Origin: Paraspadella gotoi
Lineage: Eukaryota > Chaetognatha
Direction: 5' to 3'
NCBI GenBank assembly: GCA_051294375.1
Contig: CM119263.1
Location: 30,192,224 to 30,256,223 of the forward strand
Length of the DNA: 64,000 nt
Under the pieces are notes generated by a model. The model did no database searches, was not told the origin of the DNA, and saw only the letters and a list, made by a program, of their open reading frames with translations. Shown in pieces: positions 47,167 through 61,083 of this stretch (the stretch's first letter is position 1; each line of letters begins with the position of its first letter). The translations under genes were made by a program, and so were the position numbers.

Positions 47167-48900
47167 CAACTTCCTTCTCTCCCCTCAGTGGAACTCCGGA
47201 ACCAACGGCGGCTTCTCTTCAGCGGCTCCGTGGATTCCAGCCTCCAATGATCACGTGATCAGAAACGTGAAAGATGACATCGCGGACGAGAATTCCACTT
47301 TGAATCTCGTGAAGACGATAGCGGAGGAAAGGGAAGGGTAAGTTAAGGGTAAGGTACGGGGGTCTCTATTCCAAATGCGGCCTATTTCAATTTAAATTCA
47401 GAATTAGGCTTAATTTTAGGTTCGATAATTAGATTAGGGGTTAAGGATAAAGTTTAGGGATTGAATTAAACTTTTGGAAAAAAAATCAATCAATTCTAAA
47501 TTTAAGATAAAATGGGAGGTTCTGAAAAAATAAGGCTGTAATATCCTTCACCCCTTTATTCACAGCCATCGCGCCCTGCGAGCCACGAGTTTCCTGGTGA
47601 AGAACAAAGAGACTCTAGTTGTGACCAGAAATTCGACCCAAATGATTTTGAGCGAAGAAGAAAACTTTTTTGCAATGTTGAAGACTTACCCGAGGCAGAA
47701 CTCGTTTCTTGTGGTGATGAATACTGGTCAGGAGGAGACAACAAAGGTAAGACTTACCCAAAGCAAAACTTGTTTCTTGTGGTAATGAATACTGGTCAGG
47801 AAGAGATAACAAAGGTAAGACTTATCCGAGGAAGAACTCATTTCTTGTGGTGATGAATACTGGTCAGGAGGAGACATGAAGGTAAGACTTACCCGAGGCA
47901 GAACTCGTTTCTTGTGGTAATGAATACTGGTCAGGAGAGAGACAACGATGGTAAGACTTACCCGAGGCAGAACTTGTTTCTTGTGGTGATGAATACTGGT
48001 CAGGAGGAGACAACGAAGGTAAGACTTACAAAGCCAGAACTCGTTTCTTGTGGTGATGAATACTGGTCAGGAAAGATAACAAAGGTAAGACTTACCCGAG
48101 GCAGAACTCGTTTCTTGTGGTGATGAATACTGGTCAGGAAGAGATAACGAAGGTAAGACTTACCCAAGGCAGAACTTGTTTCTTGTGGTGATGAATACTG
48201 GTCAGGAGGAGACAATGAAGGTAAGACTTACGCGAGGCAGAACTTGTTTCTTGTGGTGACGAATACTGGTCAAGAGCAGACAACAAAAGTAAGGGACAGA
48301 ACAGACTTACCAAAGATTTATTTTAAGACGGAAGGGACAGAAAAAAACGAGTGCAGGGCGTAATGCTACTCCGGAATACAATAAAGTCTTCTCCGATATG
48401 ATACTTTATTATACGTACGATTGAAACCGTTTATGTATTTAAACAATATACCACTTCATTGAAAGGGAAGCCAGAAAAATTAGACATTTAGAGTCTCTAT
48501 TGAAAGCTTAAAGCGTCCTGCAAAGTTATTATTTTGTAAGAGAGGCATTGACCTTCCATGATTTCAACATTGGATCTTTTTTCTCGGCAGGATTTGTCTC
48601 CTCTGACTTGGATGGGTGAACTAGTCGCCTGCACTGATGGATTTCATCATCACGGACACGACGAAGATGAGAATGATCACGCGGGCGGCGTTAAGGGTGC
48701 GGAGGGGATGAGATGAGAAGACGTTAATGATAAGTCGAGATAATTATCTCAACCTCTTTGTCTCCACAGGTGACATGGTCAAATTGAATAGGATCTTCTT
48801 GAAGCCAAAAGAGTTGGAGTTGATTCGTCTTCCCAAGTCTCTCGTTATCAACAAGGAAATCATCAGAGACACAATCAAGAAAGGGAAAGGGGAGAGATGA
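41737..48900 (+). CDS. SLC3-family amino-acid transporter heavy chain (rBAT/4F2hc-like), 17 exons, 778 aa
   Basis: A type II glycoprotein that brings SLC7 light chains to the plasma membrane. Exons: 41737-41792, 42335-42774, 43094-43276, 43351-43432, 43871-44011, 44081-44188, 44571-44664, 45050-45130, 45200-45307, 45426-45587, 46043-46161, 46415-46550, 47057-47116, 47189-47337, 47566-47746, 48591-48696, 48770-48900; all phases close. Domains: cytosolic tail with a poly-Gly run and IDNPAF, one membrane helix (about 202-223, ending LLAATIAIIV), then Cys 229, placed like the cysteine that disulfide-links to the light chain. An alpha-amylase-like ectodomain follows (HWWQGTTFYEINVMSFKDG, IHDRGMKIILDF, YRDYYLWSD, ALILLFAMQGSINIRYGDEV, WNSGTNGGFS). 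At the GH13 nucleophile position GVDGFYLQ has Gln 427 instead of Asp, so it is not a glycosidase. The helix resembles rBAT, whereas the lost Asp resembles 4F2hc. AATAAA is near 49193. Confidence 0.93.
42170..42260. repeat. Near-perfect ~37-bp inverted repeat (hairpin) in SLC3 intron 1
   Basis: Left arm TTAGAGACAGTTTGAGTTTA continuing to GTTGTCAAA-type sequence (42170-42206), a loop of about 16 nt, then a right arm complementary over its length (42223-42260). It lies 75 bp before the exon 2 acceptor, so the pre-mRNA would form a strong stem. Confidence 0.9.
42341..42431 (+). repeat. GGC trinucleotide array coding poly-Gly
   Basis: About 30 GGC/GGT triplets at the start of SLC3 exon 2, read as Gly in the frame fixed by exon 1 (AG|T AGC GAC GGC). 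The poly-Ala and poly-Pro alternatives are other frames. Confidence 0.85.
44440..44560 (-). repeat. Interspersed short repeat, inverted copy in SLC3 intron 6
   Basis: Reverse-complement match to copy A: TTGATTGAAAGCTTGTTATT, TTATAAGAGTGAGG and CATAGCCTGTCCAAAGTCAG. A second inverted copy lies in intron 4 (43515-43695), including GTCAGGGGCAGGATAGCTTATT and ending TTGGTTGTACCAA. Confidence 0.6.
45308..45400 (+). repeat. GATT tetranucleotide array in SLC3 intron 9
   Basis: About 18 GATT units (two interrupted by GACA) make up most of this 118-bp intron. The next intron (45588-46042) carries a degenerate AAGTCAAGTCAAAATT repeat over 350 bp (45598-45950). Confidence 0.85.
46744..46985. mobile_element. 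GC-richer structured insertion in SLC3 intron 12, possible SINE or LINE fragment
   Basis: A sharply bounded block of near 55% GC in AT-rich intron sequence. It contains short stems such as GGAACACTACGCC...GGTGTGTTCC and GGCGGTGTGAATATACCGCC, and no ORF. Boundaries are near ATTATGGCAACAGCC and ACCGCCACAATATC. Family not recognised; a mobile-element fragment is the likely explanation. Confidence 0.35.
47684..48300 (+). repeat. ~67-bp minisatellite built from the end of SLC3 exon 15 plus its splice donor
   Basis: The last 60 bases of exon 15 (from ACTTACCCGAGGCAGAACTC to the GTAAGA donor) are repeated about nine times. Each copy keeps GAATACTGGTCAGGA and most keep GGTAAGACTTAC. Use of the first donor (47747) keeps the frame; readthrough meets a TAA in the second copy. 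Confidence 0.9.
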
Positions 48901-49438
48901 AAGACAAAAATTATTGATTTTTAAAAGATAAAACTATTAAAAAAAAATCTGAAAGAGTAATAATACTAAAAGCGTCATTTTTTGATCATCACAAAGTCAT
49001 CATTCATCAAATTACAAACCTGTCATTAAATATTGGAACGATAAAAGTCTTTGCCCATGTTAAAGCGTCGATTTTCGATTTATAAATTTGGACTTTTTTA
49101 TTTCATTTCTGATATTCATGAGTCATTATTTTATTAATATTTTTGTGAGAGTTTGAATACAATATCAATAAGCATCTCATGCCAATTCAACTGCAATAAA
49201 TATAGTTAATTCTACAACTATGTGCAACTTTATCCTTTTGTACAAATTTTTAATAAATTTGTTTTAAAAGAGTCGCTTTTTATTCTTTCTCTGCGTCGCT
49301 CGTTATTTTCTTAATCGTTTTTGTACTATTATAACGAAAGTATTAATTTGATGCTAATATAAAAATGCAATTTGTTGTTTTTCCTAAATAAATCCTTTCG
49401 TTTAAAAAAATTTCAGCTGCTCTTAAGTATTAATTTAG
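48901..49438. other. Convergent 3' flanks of the SLC3 and Ig genes
   Basis: AT-rich. AATAAA near 49193 suits SLC3, and a reverse AATAAA (TTTATT near 49278) suits the minus-strand Ig gene. Nothing else recognised. Confidence 0.45.
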
Positions 49439-51572
49439 CTAAATCCACTTTGCATCTGACCTGCACCCGCCAAAACTGACCTGGCATGACCACAATCCAG
49501 GTGTGGCACCATCCACCTTGTATCTGCCCTGCACCCACCCAAACTGACCTGGCTTGACCACAATCCAGGTGTTGTCACCATCCACTTTGCATCTGCCCTG
49601 CACCCGCCCAAACTGACCTGGCTTGACCACAATCAAGGTGTTGGCGCCGTCCACCAAGTCCACTTCGCATCTATAGCTTCCCGAGTCGTTGAAGTTAAGA
49701 TTTGTGATGAGCAAAGATGCGAGACCCACGATGTGAGATCTGGAGCCGAGGGAAGACGATTGGTGAATCTGATGGGAAAAGATGAGCAAAGTGGTGACAT
49801 TAAGGGGTCACTTATGTAGAGTCTTGAGTGATAACTTAAAAGATGAGCAAAGTGGTGACATTAAGGGGTCACTTATGTAGAGTCTTGAGTGATAACTTAA
49901 AAGATGAGCAAAGTGGTGACATTAAGGGGTCACTTATGGAGAGTCTTGAGTGATAGCTTAAAAGATGAGCAAAGTGGTGACATTAAGGGGTCACTTATGG
50001 AGAGTCTTGAGTGATAACTTAAAAGATGAGCAAAGTGGTGACATTAAAGGGTCACTTATGTAGAGTCTTGAGTGATAACTTAAAAGATGAGCAAAGTGGT
50101 GACATTAAGGAGTTACTTATGTAGAGTCTTGAGTGATAGCTTAAAAGATGAGCAAAGTGGTGACATTAAGGGGTCACTTATGTAGAGTCTTGAGTGATAA
50201 CTTAAAAGGGACATGCTATAATTGGTACGACCAATATAAAAATTATCCATTCATTTAATAAATAAGCTATCTTGCCCCTGACTTTGGACAGGCTTTGGTG
50301 GTTTAAGGCCTAAATCACTCTTACAAGATAATGACATAGCAGGTCCATGCAAGCTTTCTGTCTAGACTCTCTCACAGTCTTATATGTTATTATTTTGTAA
50401 GAGGAATAGAGGCCATTGCCTGTCAAAATTCTCGATCAGGATATCTAATTTATTAAATGAAAGGATAAGTTTTATATTGGTGGTACCAATTTCAGATGGG
50501 AAGACAGGAAAGGAGAGAGGTACGGAGGAGAGAGTTAAATGGCAACTGCCTTTCTCGAAGAGATAATGGGGTAACTTTATGGTACGAAGGAAAGTGGATA
50601 GAATTATTTAATAAGGGGACCCTTGGAGACAAATAACGATTGGGAACTTATGGGGACAGAAAGTGGGTTATAACGATCGGTTTGAGAGGGAATGAGTTAA
50701 GGAGACAAGAAAAAACTCAATTAGCCATTACGATAAATGTGATTAAATTTAAAATTCCAAATTCCAAAGTTAGGTTAAAACCGAGATTCTCGTTAATCCC
50801 GTTTTCGTTATCCCGAACCTGAGTTCCGTTTTTGTATCTCACGACGACAGGTGTTCTGATTCTCGATTTCAAGTCTCGGTACCAAACGAGTAACGCTGGT
50901 TCATCGGATCGATAGGTGCAGTTGACAAGAAGATCTTCGCCCTCGAAACCTGAAAATAATCGCGTTTGCGGTTTGTTGTCAAAATTGACAGAAATTCTAT
51001 TTCGTCAAATCGTTATTAAACGTTGCTCGACTAAATTTGTCGTTTGATCGTTTAAAGTAATTAATCTATTTATTGAAATACTTTTTTATTAATAGATAGT
51101 TTTCATAATATTGATCTTTCGTTGCAATACACATTACAAATCTTTCTGTGAAATGTTTATGTACAATATGAAATTGGTGCAGCCAATATAAAATTCATTC
51201 ATTCATTCAATAAATGATTTATCTTTAAGTTTTGACGAATTAAGGCTACAAGATGATCACTTTGTAACACCCTGTAAGCTTTCATTAAGGATTTATTTGT
51301 GGCATCATTATCTATTTGTATTTTGACAGACTACTAACTATAAAGTTCATGTATATAAAGTTATAATTTTATTTTGCATTGCGTTGATTTTGTTTCAATA
51401 GAACTACTATAATTTTTTAGATAAACTTACTAATTGTAACAATTTCAATTCGTAACTTACCCTCGTTCTTCGGCGAAACTTGGACGAATCTTTCGAACGA
51501 AACTGAATCCGCGAATTTTATGATAAAAACGAGAAGGAAAATCGCAAATTCTATGACACTGATAAAATCCAT
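49439..51572 (-). CDS. Small secreted immunoglobulin-domain protein, three exons, 190 aa
   Basis: Exon 1 is 51572-51461: signal peptide MDFISVIEFAIFLLVFIIKF, then SVSFERFVQVSPKNEG. Exon 2 is 50949-50819 with the B-strand Cys 48 (LLVNCTY) and C-strand Trp 60 (VWYRD). Exon 3 is 49768-49439 with the F-strand motif DSGSYRCEV (Cys 115) and the G strand. Spacing between the Ig cysteines (67) fits a V or I set. All phases close. After the domain the reading frame continues into a tandem repeat of its own G-strand segment (VDG-NTLIVVKPGQFG... repeated about three times), so the C-terminus is a minisatellite expansion. No transmembrane segment or clear GPI signal is seen. It may be a recognition or immune-type protein; that role is inference. 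Confidence 0.8.
49445..49660 (-). repeat. ~66-bp coding minisatellite at the end of the Ig gene
   Basis: Three imperfect copies of a unit containing CCAAACTGACCTGGCTTGAC, CACAATCCAGGTGT and CACCATCCA (plus strand). In frame they re-encode the last Ig strand. Confidence 0.85.
49775..50208 (-). repeat. ~60-bp minisatellite in Ig-gene intron 2
   Basis: Seven copies of a unit containing AAAAGATGAGCAAAGTGGTG, ACATTAAGGGGTCACTTATG and TAGAGTCTTGAGTGATAAC, nearly identical to each other. The first copy overlaps the region just before the exon 3 acceptor. Confidence 0.95.
50215..50500. repeat. Back-to-back inverted pair of the interspersed repeat
   Basis: A plus copy (50215-50385, starting TTGGTACGACCAATATAAAA) is followed directly by an inverted copy (to 50500, ending TATATTGGTGGTACCAATTTC). 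A third copy is at 51170-51310. All lie in introns of the Ig gene. Confidence 0.75.
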
Positions 51573-51702
51573 GACAACGACGAATATGACGATGACAGCG
51601 ATGACGACGATGACGACGATGACGACGATGATGATGTGATTTCACTCAATCGAATCTCTTGCGAAAAGCGACATAATCCGAAGGAAAAATGTTTGAGATG
51701 CT

Positions 51703-51764
<62 letters not shown>

Positions 51765-52078
51765 ACGAGGTAACGATCGATTTTGTCGCGTTTGAGAGAA
51801 GAATGTCGTGATGTTTAGAGGGAGACAGAGACAGACAGCGAACGGGACGGAGAGAGAGAGGCAGAGACAGAGTCAGAAATAGAGAGAGACAGAGACTTTT
51901 GGAGACAAACGGGACAGAAGCACATATTTTATATAAGGAATTTCGTATAATAAAAAATAAAAAAAATTTGTGAGAAAATCTTATCAGTCAATCACAGTCG
52001 GTCAGTTAATCTCTTTTGGGAGAAAAGTCCTTGAAAGGTTTTATGGATTTATGACCTTGAAAAAAGAAACAAAAAATT

Positions 52079-52124
<46 letters not shown>

Positions 52125-52233
52125 TATATAGAATATAGAGAGAGAGAGAGAGAGAGATATATTATATATATTATATATATATATATATATAGGGAGAGAG
52201 AGAGAGAGGAAGAGAGGAGAAGAGAGAAGAGAG

Positions 52234-52285
<52 letters not shown>

Positions 52286-52578
52286 GGTAGAGAGAGAGAG
52301 AGATAGCGTGATAGTGAGTAAAAATGAAAATCGCAAGAAATTACTTTTCCTTCACGAATCAGGGAGACGATGGGTGCAAAAACGAACAAATGCTATAGAT
52401 GCGAACAGAAAAAGTACAACTTATCCCAACAGTAAGGAACAAAACTGCCAAAGATGCAAACAGAAACGAACAAAGGAAGGAAAACATATTTAAATATCTA
52501 AAATTCTGCTCCTTAGTCAAAAATACGACTATGATGACGACGCCAACGAAGACGATGAAGTTTGGGACGAAACTTAAA

Positions 52579-52646
<68 letters not shown>

Positions 52647-53380
52647 AAACAATCGATTATGTTTTGCTTTCCTCGTGACTCATGTTTTCAAAAAAAAATC
52701 TCTTTCCTTTTTGTGGATGGACTGAGGTTATTGATTTTTTGATTGACTGAGTGATTGTCTTATTGATTGACTGAGTGATTGACTTATTGATTGACTGAGT
52801 GATTGACATAATGATTTGCTGACTGGATCATTTGTTAAGTGATTGATAATAGATGTATTCCAGTACGACAATTAACAAACAGGGTACACGGAAATCTAAA
52901 TATGAATATATCCGTAAGTACAAATTCTCGTGAGAATCAAACCAGGTGAAGATAATTTGAGTCAGACTCACAATTTCTCACATCATTCTGTCACGCAATC
53001 CTGAAATATGGCGTCGATTAGGAAGACAATAAAGTGTGGCTTTTTCCATTTATTTTTATTTTATCTATTTACTAACGAGATAAACTGTTACAAAAGTAAT
53101 AAGCCGTTTTGACAGGACAAAATAAATGTTTGTCAATTACAGAAATGAAAAATAAAAAAAGTTTTTTTTCAGAAGAGAATAGATCTACATATCAATATTA
53201 AAATATATTCTAAACTTATATTTGATATTTATAACGATTATTTAGTAAAATATTTAAAAAAAGAACCACCCTATCGGTGAATCGAGCTTTTATCAACTCG
53301 CACTAAAACCTTACTCACACTCGCTCCTTTCTATTTCCCCAACCTGTACTCATCTTCGACGACAACAACGACAACAAAAA
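51573..53380. other. Divergent intergenic region rich in microsatellites
   Basis: Between the minus-strand Ig gene and the plus-strand protease gene. Contains GA arrays (51700-51758, 52080-52122, 52138-52295 with TA interruptions), a CGA/GAC array of about 23 units (52576-52646), and repeats of TGATTGACTGAGTGATTGAC (52740-52830). No gene recognised. Confidence 0.5.
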
Positions 53381-56138
<2,758 letters not shown>

Positions 56139-56312
56139 TCTTGGTACAATAACTAATTATTGTTTTTTAAATTCAAAAGCTTAAATAAAACTACCGAGTT
56201 GGTTACTTGTAGTAGAAAGAGAGTTTCTTAACTTATCAACTTTTAAGTTTCGATTTGTGACGACAACAATCAACTTCATATGAAAAAAATAAGTTGTTTT
56301 TTGTCTTCTTCA

Positions 56313-56373
<61 letters not shown>

Positions 56374-57255
56374 GCTGTCTTGATTGACTCTAATCGATTG
56401 GTTGTCTTAAATATCGTAATTAAGTCCAACTTGTTATATTACAAACAATTTCAATTTGCCAATTGTTTTTGTTTCCAGTGAATAACAAATTGGTTTTTTT
56501 AGTCTTTGATGCCGGAATACTGAAAGTTAAAATCGAATATTTAGCCATAAAGTTGAAAGAATTTGTGAGTGTGTCAATTTTTAGTCGCGGAACTAATAAT
56601 TAAATTAAAATAAACACAAACAGAGTCAAAACCATTACAAAATTTTCTTAACTGTTCTCGCGTTAACTTTCACACCCGTCACAATGTTATGTATCAACCT
56701 GTTTAGTGTAATATATATGTTTACTAAAGATTACTGAGAATAAACGATGAATAAAGAAAACAGACAAACTTTGAATCGAATTTGAATTTATACTCAAAGG
56801 AACAAGTTGACAATGTTTACGACGTAATCATAAGTATTGAAGCAAAGTCATTATCATCAATGATTACATGAATGAAAACAAAAACACCGAAAATAAATAA
56901 ATAATGAGATTGCAAACAAAGAGACGTTTAATCAACACAAAACAAATTAATTGAGATTCTTTTTCTTCTTTAAGTTTCGCGTTTTGTTTGTTTATTTATT
57001 TTTCAAAATTGTATTTCGAGTTTCGAAAATCTTTTTTTTTTCCACTTTTTTTTCTTGTGAACCGAGTTTTTCTTATTATTTTTTTTTAAAAACTTCTTTT
57101 CCTCTCTCCATCTTCATACATCGACTTTTCTATCTATACATTTGCTCTTCTAATTCCTAATTTCAATCCCTTCACCCATGCCTCCCTCCGCTTTACCTCT
57201 CTCACTCTCTCCGCTCTACCTCCCTCACTCCATCCGCTCCTCCCTCCCTCACTCC
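56139..57255. other. 3' flank of the protease and AT-rich intergenic DNA
   Basis: AATAAA at 56184, CT array at 56313-56370, then AT-rich sequence and a C/T-rich stretch (57100-57255) leading into a gap. No gene recognised. Confidence 0.45.
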
Positions 57256-57482
57256 NNNNNNNNNNNNNNNNNNNNNNNNNNNNNNNNNNNNNNNNNNNNN
57301 NNNNNNNNNNNNNNNNNNNNNNNNNNNNNNNNNNNNNNNNNNNNNNNNNNNNNNNNNNNNNNNNNNNNNNNNNNNNNNNNNNNNNNNNNNNNNNNNNNNN
57401 NNNNNNNNNNNNNNNNNNNNNNNNNNNNNNNNNNNNNNNNNNNNNNNNNNNNNNNNNNNNNNNNNNNNNNNNNNNNNNNNNN
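57256..57482. other. Assembly gap (227 N)
   Basis: N run inside or at the edge of a partial minus-strand gene; flanking sequence is low complexity. Confidence 1.
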
Positions 57483-58188
57483 TCCGCCAATTTTTGATCC
57501 GCCGTCGACCGCCGATGACGAGAGGAGGAGGAGGAGGAGGAGGAGGAAGAAGAGTAAGACGACGGCGACCTCTTCCATCGGATAATGTGAGGAGATTCAC
57601 GACGCCCAGACCCCGAGAGTCCGAGAATCTCTCGACTGGCTCGTTGAGTGTAGCCGCTGGAGCGAACCGGAGGATTTCGTCCAATGTCTCCTCTGGAGCT
57701 GATAGAATTGACTCCTCCGGTCTCGTCTCTGGAACTGACTGGAGTGGCTCCTCCGGCGTTGTCTCTATTGATGACCGGAGTGGATCGTCCAGTGTAGCCC
57801 GAGGTGGCTCGTCCATTCGAAGGTCGCATCTTCGGCGAAGAGGAGGAGGAGGAGCGAATCGAAGAGAAGGAATCTTTCGTCGAAAGTCTGTTGTCGTTGT
57901 TGTTGTTGTTGTTGTCTTTGACCCTTCCGCCCTTCCATTTCCGTCTTATTCCAACATATCGCGACCGCCTTATCGACCTCCTGAGTCACCTTACTCCGCG
58001 TCACGTATCGCGTCCTCTGACTTACCAGACATCATTCGCCCCTCGCTTGTATATGCGTCAACACAAGCAATATCCTCCAGATCCCGCAACGGCTTCGTCC
58101 TCGCCTTCTTCAGATCGCCTCTCATCCGCAACAACTTTTCAACGTACCATGCCAGTTCGCTGTGTATGCTTCCTATCTCCTCTCGGCT
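57483..58188 (-). CDS. Partial gene with Pro/Glu-rich repeats, unknown function
   Basis: Two exons join in phase. Exon a, 58188-58026, encodes a helical charged segment (ELAWYVEKLLRMRGDLKKAR, then EDIACVDAYTSEGRMMS) with donor GTAAGT. Exon b starts at 57887 after CAACAACAACGACAACAG and reads through MDEPPRATLDDP and four to five repeats of an 11-12 residue unit (TPEEPLQS, RPEESILS, PEETLDEILR, ATLNEPVER) before poly-Pro and the gap. The repeats vary in DNA but keep PEE(T/S)-x-E-L spacing, which favours this frame. Reading through the donor instead gives a stop at 58004 region. The opposite strand is also open here, so the call is tentative. Confidence 0.4.
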
Positions 58189-59800
58189 CTACGTGGAGTG
58201 AATGTGCATCACAGTTAGTGCCACGGCAGCTATCTCTGGTTTCTCCCTCCTCCGGTTCCTCCCTCCTCGCTCTCTACTATCCCCATCCTCCATCTCCTCC
58301 ACATCATTGGTCGGATACAGCGTAAGACGGTGAGGGAAGGAAAATAACGCAACCACAAAGGGAACTTCAACGATATATGAATGAACCATTCAAATCGGAT
58401 AAGACAGACGCGACGGATCAACGACGTCTACAGGCTTCATGCGGCGAGACGACATTTGCTACGTTTGCATTCGATTGTTCGCCTTGTTTTCGACATCTGC
58501 ATGGACAGGCTTAGGGCATTTCGAGTCGAGAGCATCTTCACTTTCGCTTTTCTCTCCATCGGCAGCGCCGATTTCGTGTGATTTAGAAAGACGAACGTAT
58601 CCTAACAAGTTCGTCTGGTTCCGCTTTGAGATTTAATCCTCACGATGAGAATCGTTGTTCGAAGGCGAAAAAGGTACCGCAGTATCCTCTGACATTCTGT
58701 CGGCGCACAGTCTCTTGATCGCGAGTGAACAAACACGATTTTCGGAAAGGAAAATAGTGGAGCTACGGTCGAATCTTATTCGAAAAACAAAAGCTCCACG
58801 ACGACAGATCAAACCTGTATGACCGGATGAACGGAAATCGTGATGATGGGACGTAGACACGATTGCGTTCGCCGATTAGGAATCGTGCGTCACAGTCGGA
58901 ATTGATTGCATCGATTCCGTTCTTGGAACTTGTGTTCAAAATGAGCTCGGCTTCCATCAATCGTTTCGCGTGGTTCGTCAGTTGGCGGATCGAGAGAAAC
59001 AGTTCCTTTCCTTCTCAAGTGTTCCCGTTGGCTTCCCCAGTCGGGCGCGTCTCCCGAAGGACTTTTGCGATTGTGTCTCGAAACGTCTGTTATAGGTCGT
59101 TTTTTCGAACTCCTGCAAATACGTTGTGTAAATAAGATTCCAAGTAGTAACATGTTTGCGCCATTCGTGCGAAATTTTTACCTGAAACTGATGAGATGAA
59201 TAAGTTTGCAAAAACGACTTATAACTGGTGGCTTTTGTCACAGCTTGAAAAAATTATGTTCATAGTAACTTAAAACCGAAGATTTGGAGTCCTTTTCTTT
59301 TATTTTTGATTTCTCTTTTTTCGTATGAAACTTTAAATACAGTTTTAAAAGTCTGTTTGTATTGAGGACTTCGTTTTTTCAAGGATGTTCCGTTAAATTA
59401 AAAAAAGTTTTTTAAAACTAAACCTGTTGGTACCAATGGGATATGCGAAAATAAATTCTGAATGAAATGTTTACTATTTATATTTATTTCATAACCGCGT
59501 CGGAGACTAGTTCAGTCATCTTCTAATCTGTGTGGGTATAAAGCGCAATCAAAACTATGGTGTATGTGAACGGTTGCATGGTCAGTTTTTAGCTTGTAAA
59601 TTTGGGTCTACAATTGAAGGTGATATAATGGTGTGAACTAGATATTCGTTTTCCACAGTTTTAAAATGTGAAAAGGCGGAAAACATTAGGCTAGATTAAA
59701 ACTCAAACTTAACATTTACATTTCATGCGTACGAAGCTCTTTAACAAAACTTAGAAGGACAGAAACAAGGTTAATCTCGCCTACCTAAATAAACTAACAA
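58189..59800. other. Higher-complexity stretch, coding status unresolved
   Basis: Up to about 59150 base composition is near 48% GC, unlike the AT-rich surroundings, and several short frames of about 60-90 codons are open on both strands. On the plus strand 58880-59094 reads ELGFHQSFRVVRQLADREK and VPVGFPSRARLPKDFCD; on the minus strand 58389-58189 reads EMEDGDSRERGGRNRRREK. None can be linked by convincing splice sites. Beyond 59150 the sequence is AT-rich with nothing recognised. Confidence 0.3.
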
Positions 59801-60955
59801 AATTTTAAGGATCAAGACGTCGGAGTGGGGAAAAAAGATATGACATAGAGATAGAGATAGAACCAGGCGTAGAGGCCAAAACACTGGGTGACGTTACACT
59901 CGCAGAGATATGCACTTCCAAACATGCGAGGGCCTTTTTTAAGCAGCGGTCATCCAAGTCGTGGAGGGCGGGATATAATCGGAAGCCCGCTGTGCTGGCC
60001 ATTTGCCTCTTTAGCTTCGTGCCACGGGTTTGAGTGTGCCTATGCACACGTCTAGGTAATTTCGGAGCGTCAGTGTGAATTAGCTGAGACTAGAAGTCAG
60101 TTACAAGGTAACACCCTCGTACTTACCATATTTCCAATTAGGTCCGGGACAAACTAAAGGCCGTTTGAGATATGGATGCTGGTGTAGCCTGCTGCCGGGT
60201 GATTCCCTGCGTTTCGCGCGCGATCTGCATAGGACGGTGCGGCAATGGACAGATGCTCAACCGAATGGGTTGAGCATGGAGACGGCTCGTCGAAGTCTTG
60301 CTCTTGAAGGTCTAGGCATTCAAGAGGTTTAACGCCTCGTGTGACTAATCACAAGAGAAACACGCGAGGAGCGGTTATAAGTTGTAGGCTTACTTACTTC
60401 GCTCAGTCAAGTGATACTTCGCGTCGGATGCTCCTCCTCCTTCCACGTTCAGGAAGTGGCGGGTGCCTTCCCCGTACTCAAATTAATGCGAGATGTCGGC
60501 GTGGTGGCCATCGCCAAGACCGGGCACCATTGACGGAGACAAGCGGATGTTCCCGATCCATCGGATATCAGTTTAATCTGCTTCGCGGCTTGAATCTGAA
60601 GAATAAAGTTTGTGGCTCCATTAAATAGTGAGAGAAACGGGAGATTAATTTTACTTCGCGCGGGTCGCTTTCCGCCATGTCGTCGAGGGGCAAAATATAT
60701 TTTTTGACCTGGTAGGAGGCGTTGTCCGTCCGAAGTTATATTTTTGGCGCTCGACCACGGCCTTCGTCCCGTTTTCGGCAAAGGGTTTGACTTCAACTCA
60801 GCGTCGCGTCCACTTGGGTTCAGAGACTGCAAACGAATATGCTACAAGGAATGCGGGAAAAAAAAGGTTTTTTCTTTCTTAAAGCAATTTACTTGGTTAG
60901 AGGCGCTTTTCTTGGGGTTCGCGGCTTCATCCACCAGGGGACCTTTTTAAACTGG
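59800..60955. other. GC-richer island with strong hairpins, no ORF; possible structured RNA or element
   Basis: A block of about 50% GC in AT-rich DNA. It includes hairpins ATGCTCAACC-gaat-GGGTTGAGCAT (about 60250-60275), CTTGAA...TTCAAG (60301-60326) and CCTCGTGT...ACACGCGAGG (60332-60370). No long ORF on either strand and no match I recognise to snRNA, 5S, 7SL or tRNA. Confidence 0.3.
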
Positions 60956-61058
60956 TTAAGAACGTCTGCAACAATACTCTTGGCCTGTGCTCGGGTTTAG
61001 CTGTAAGAGAACAGTTTGTTTAGATGTAGCATTGGTATATTGCGAGGATGGAGTGTGA

Positions 61059-61083
61059 NNNNNNNNNNNNNNNNNNNNNNNNN
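61059..61083. other. Assembly gap (25 N)
   Basis: N run followed by GGA/GAC-rich simple sequence. Confidence 1.

Noticed and set aside
59186-59215. Hammerhead-ribozyme-like CTGATGAG at 59189
   Set aside because: The matching GAAA and the three helices are absent.
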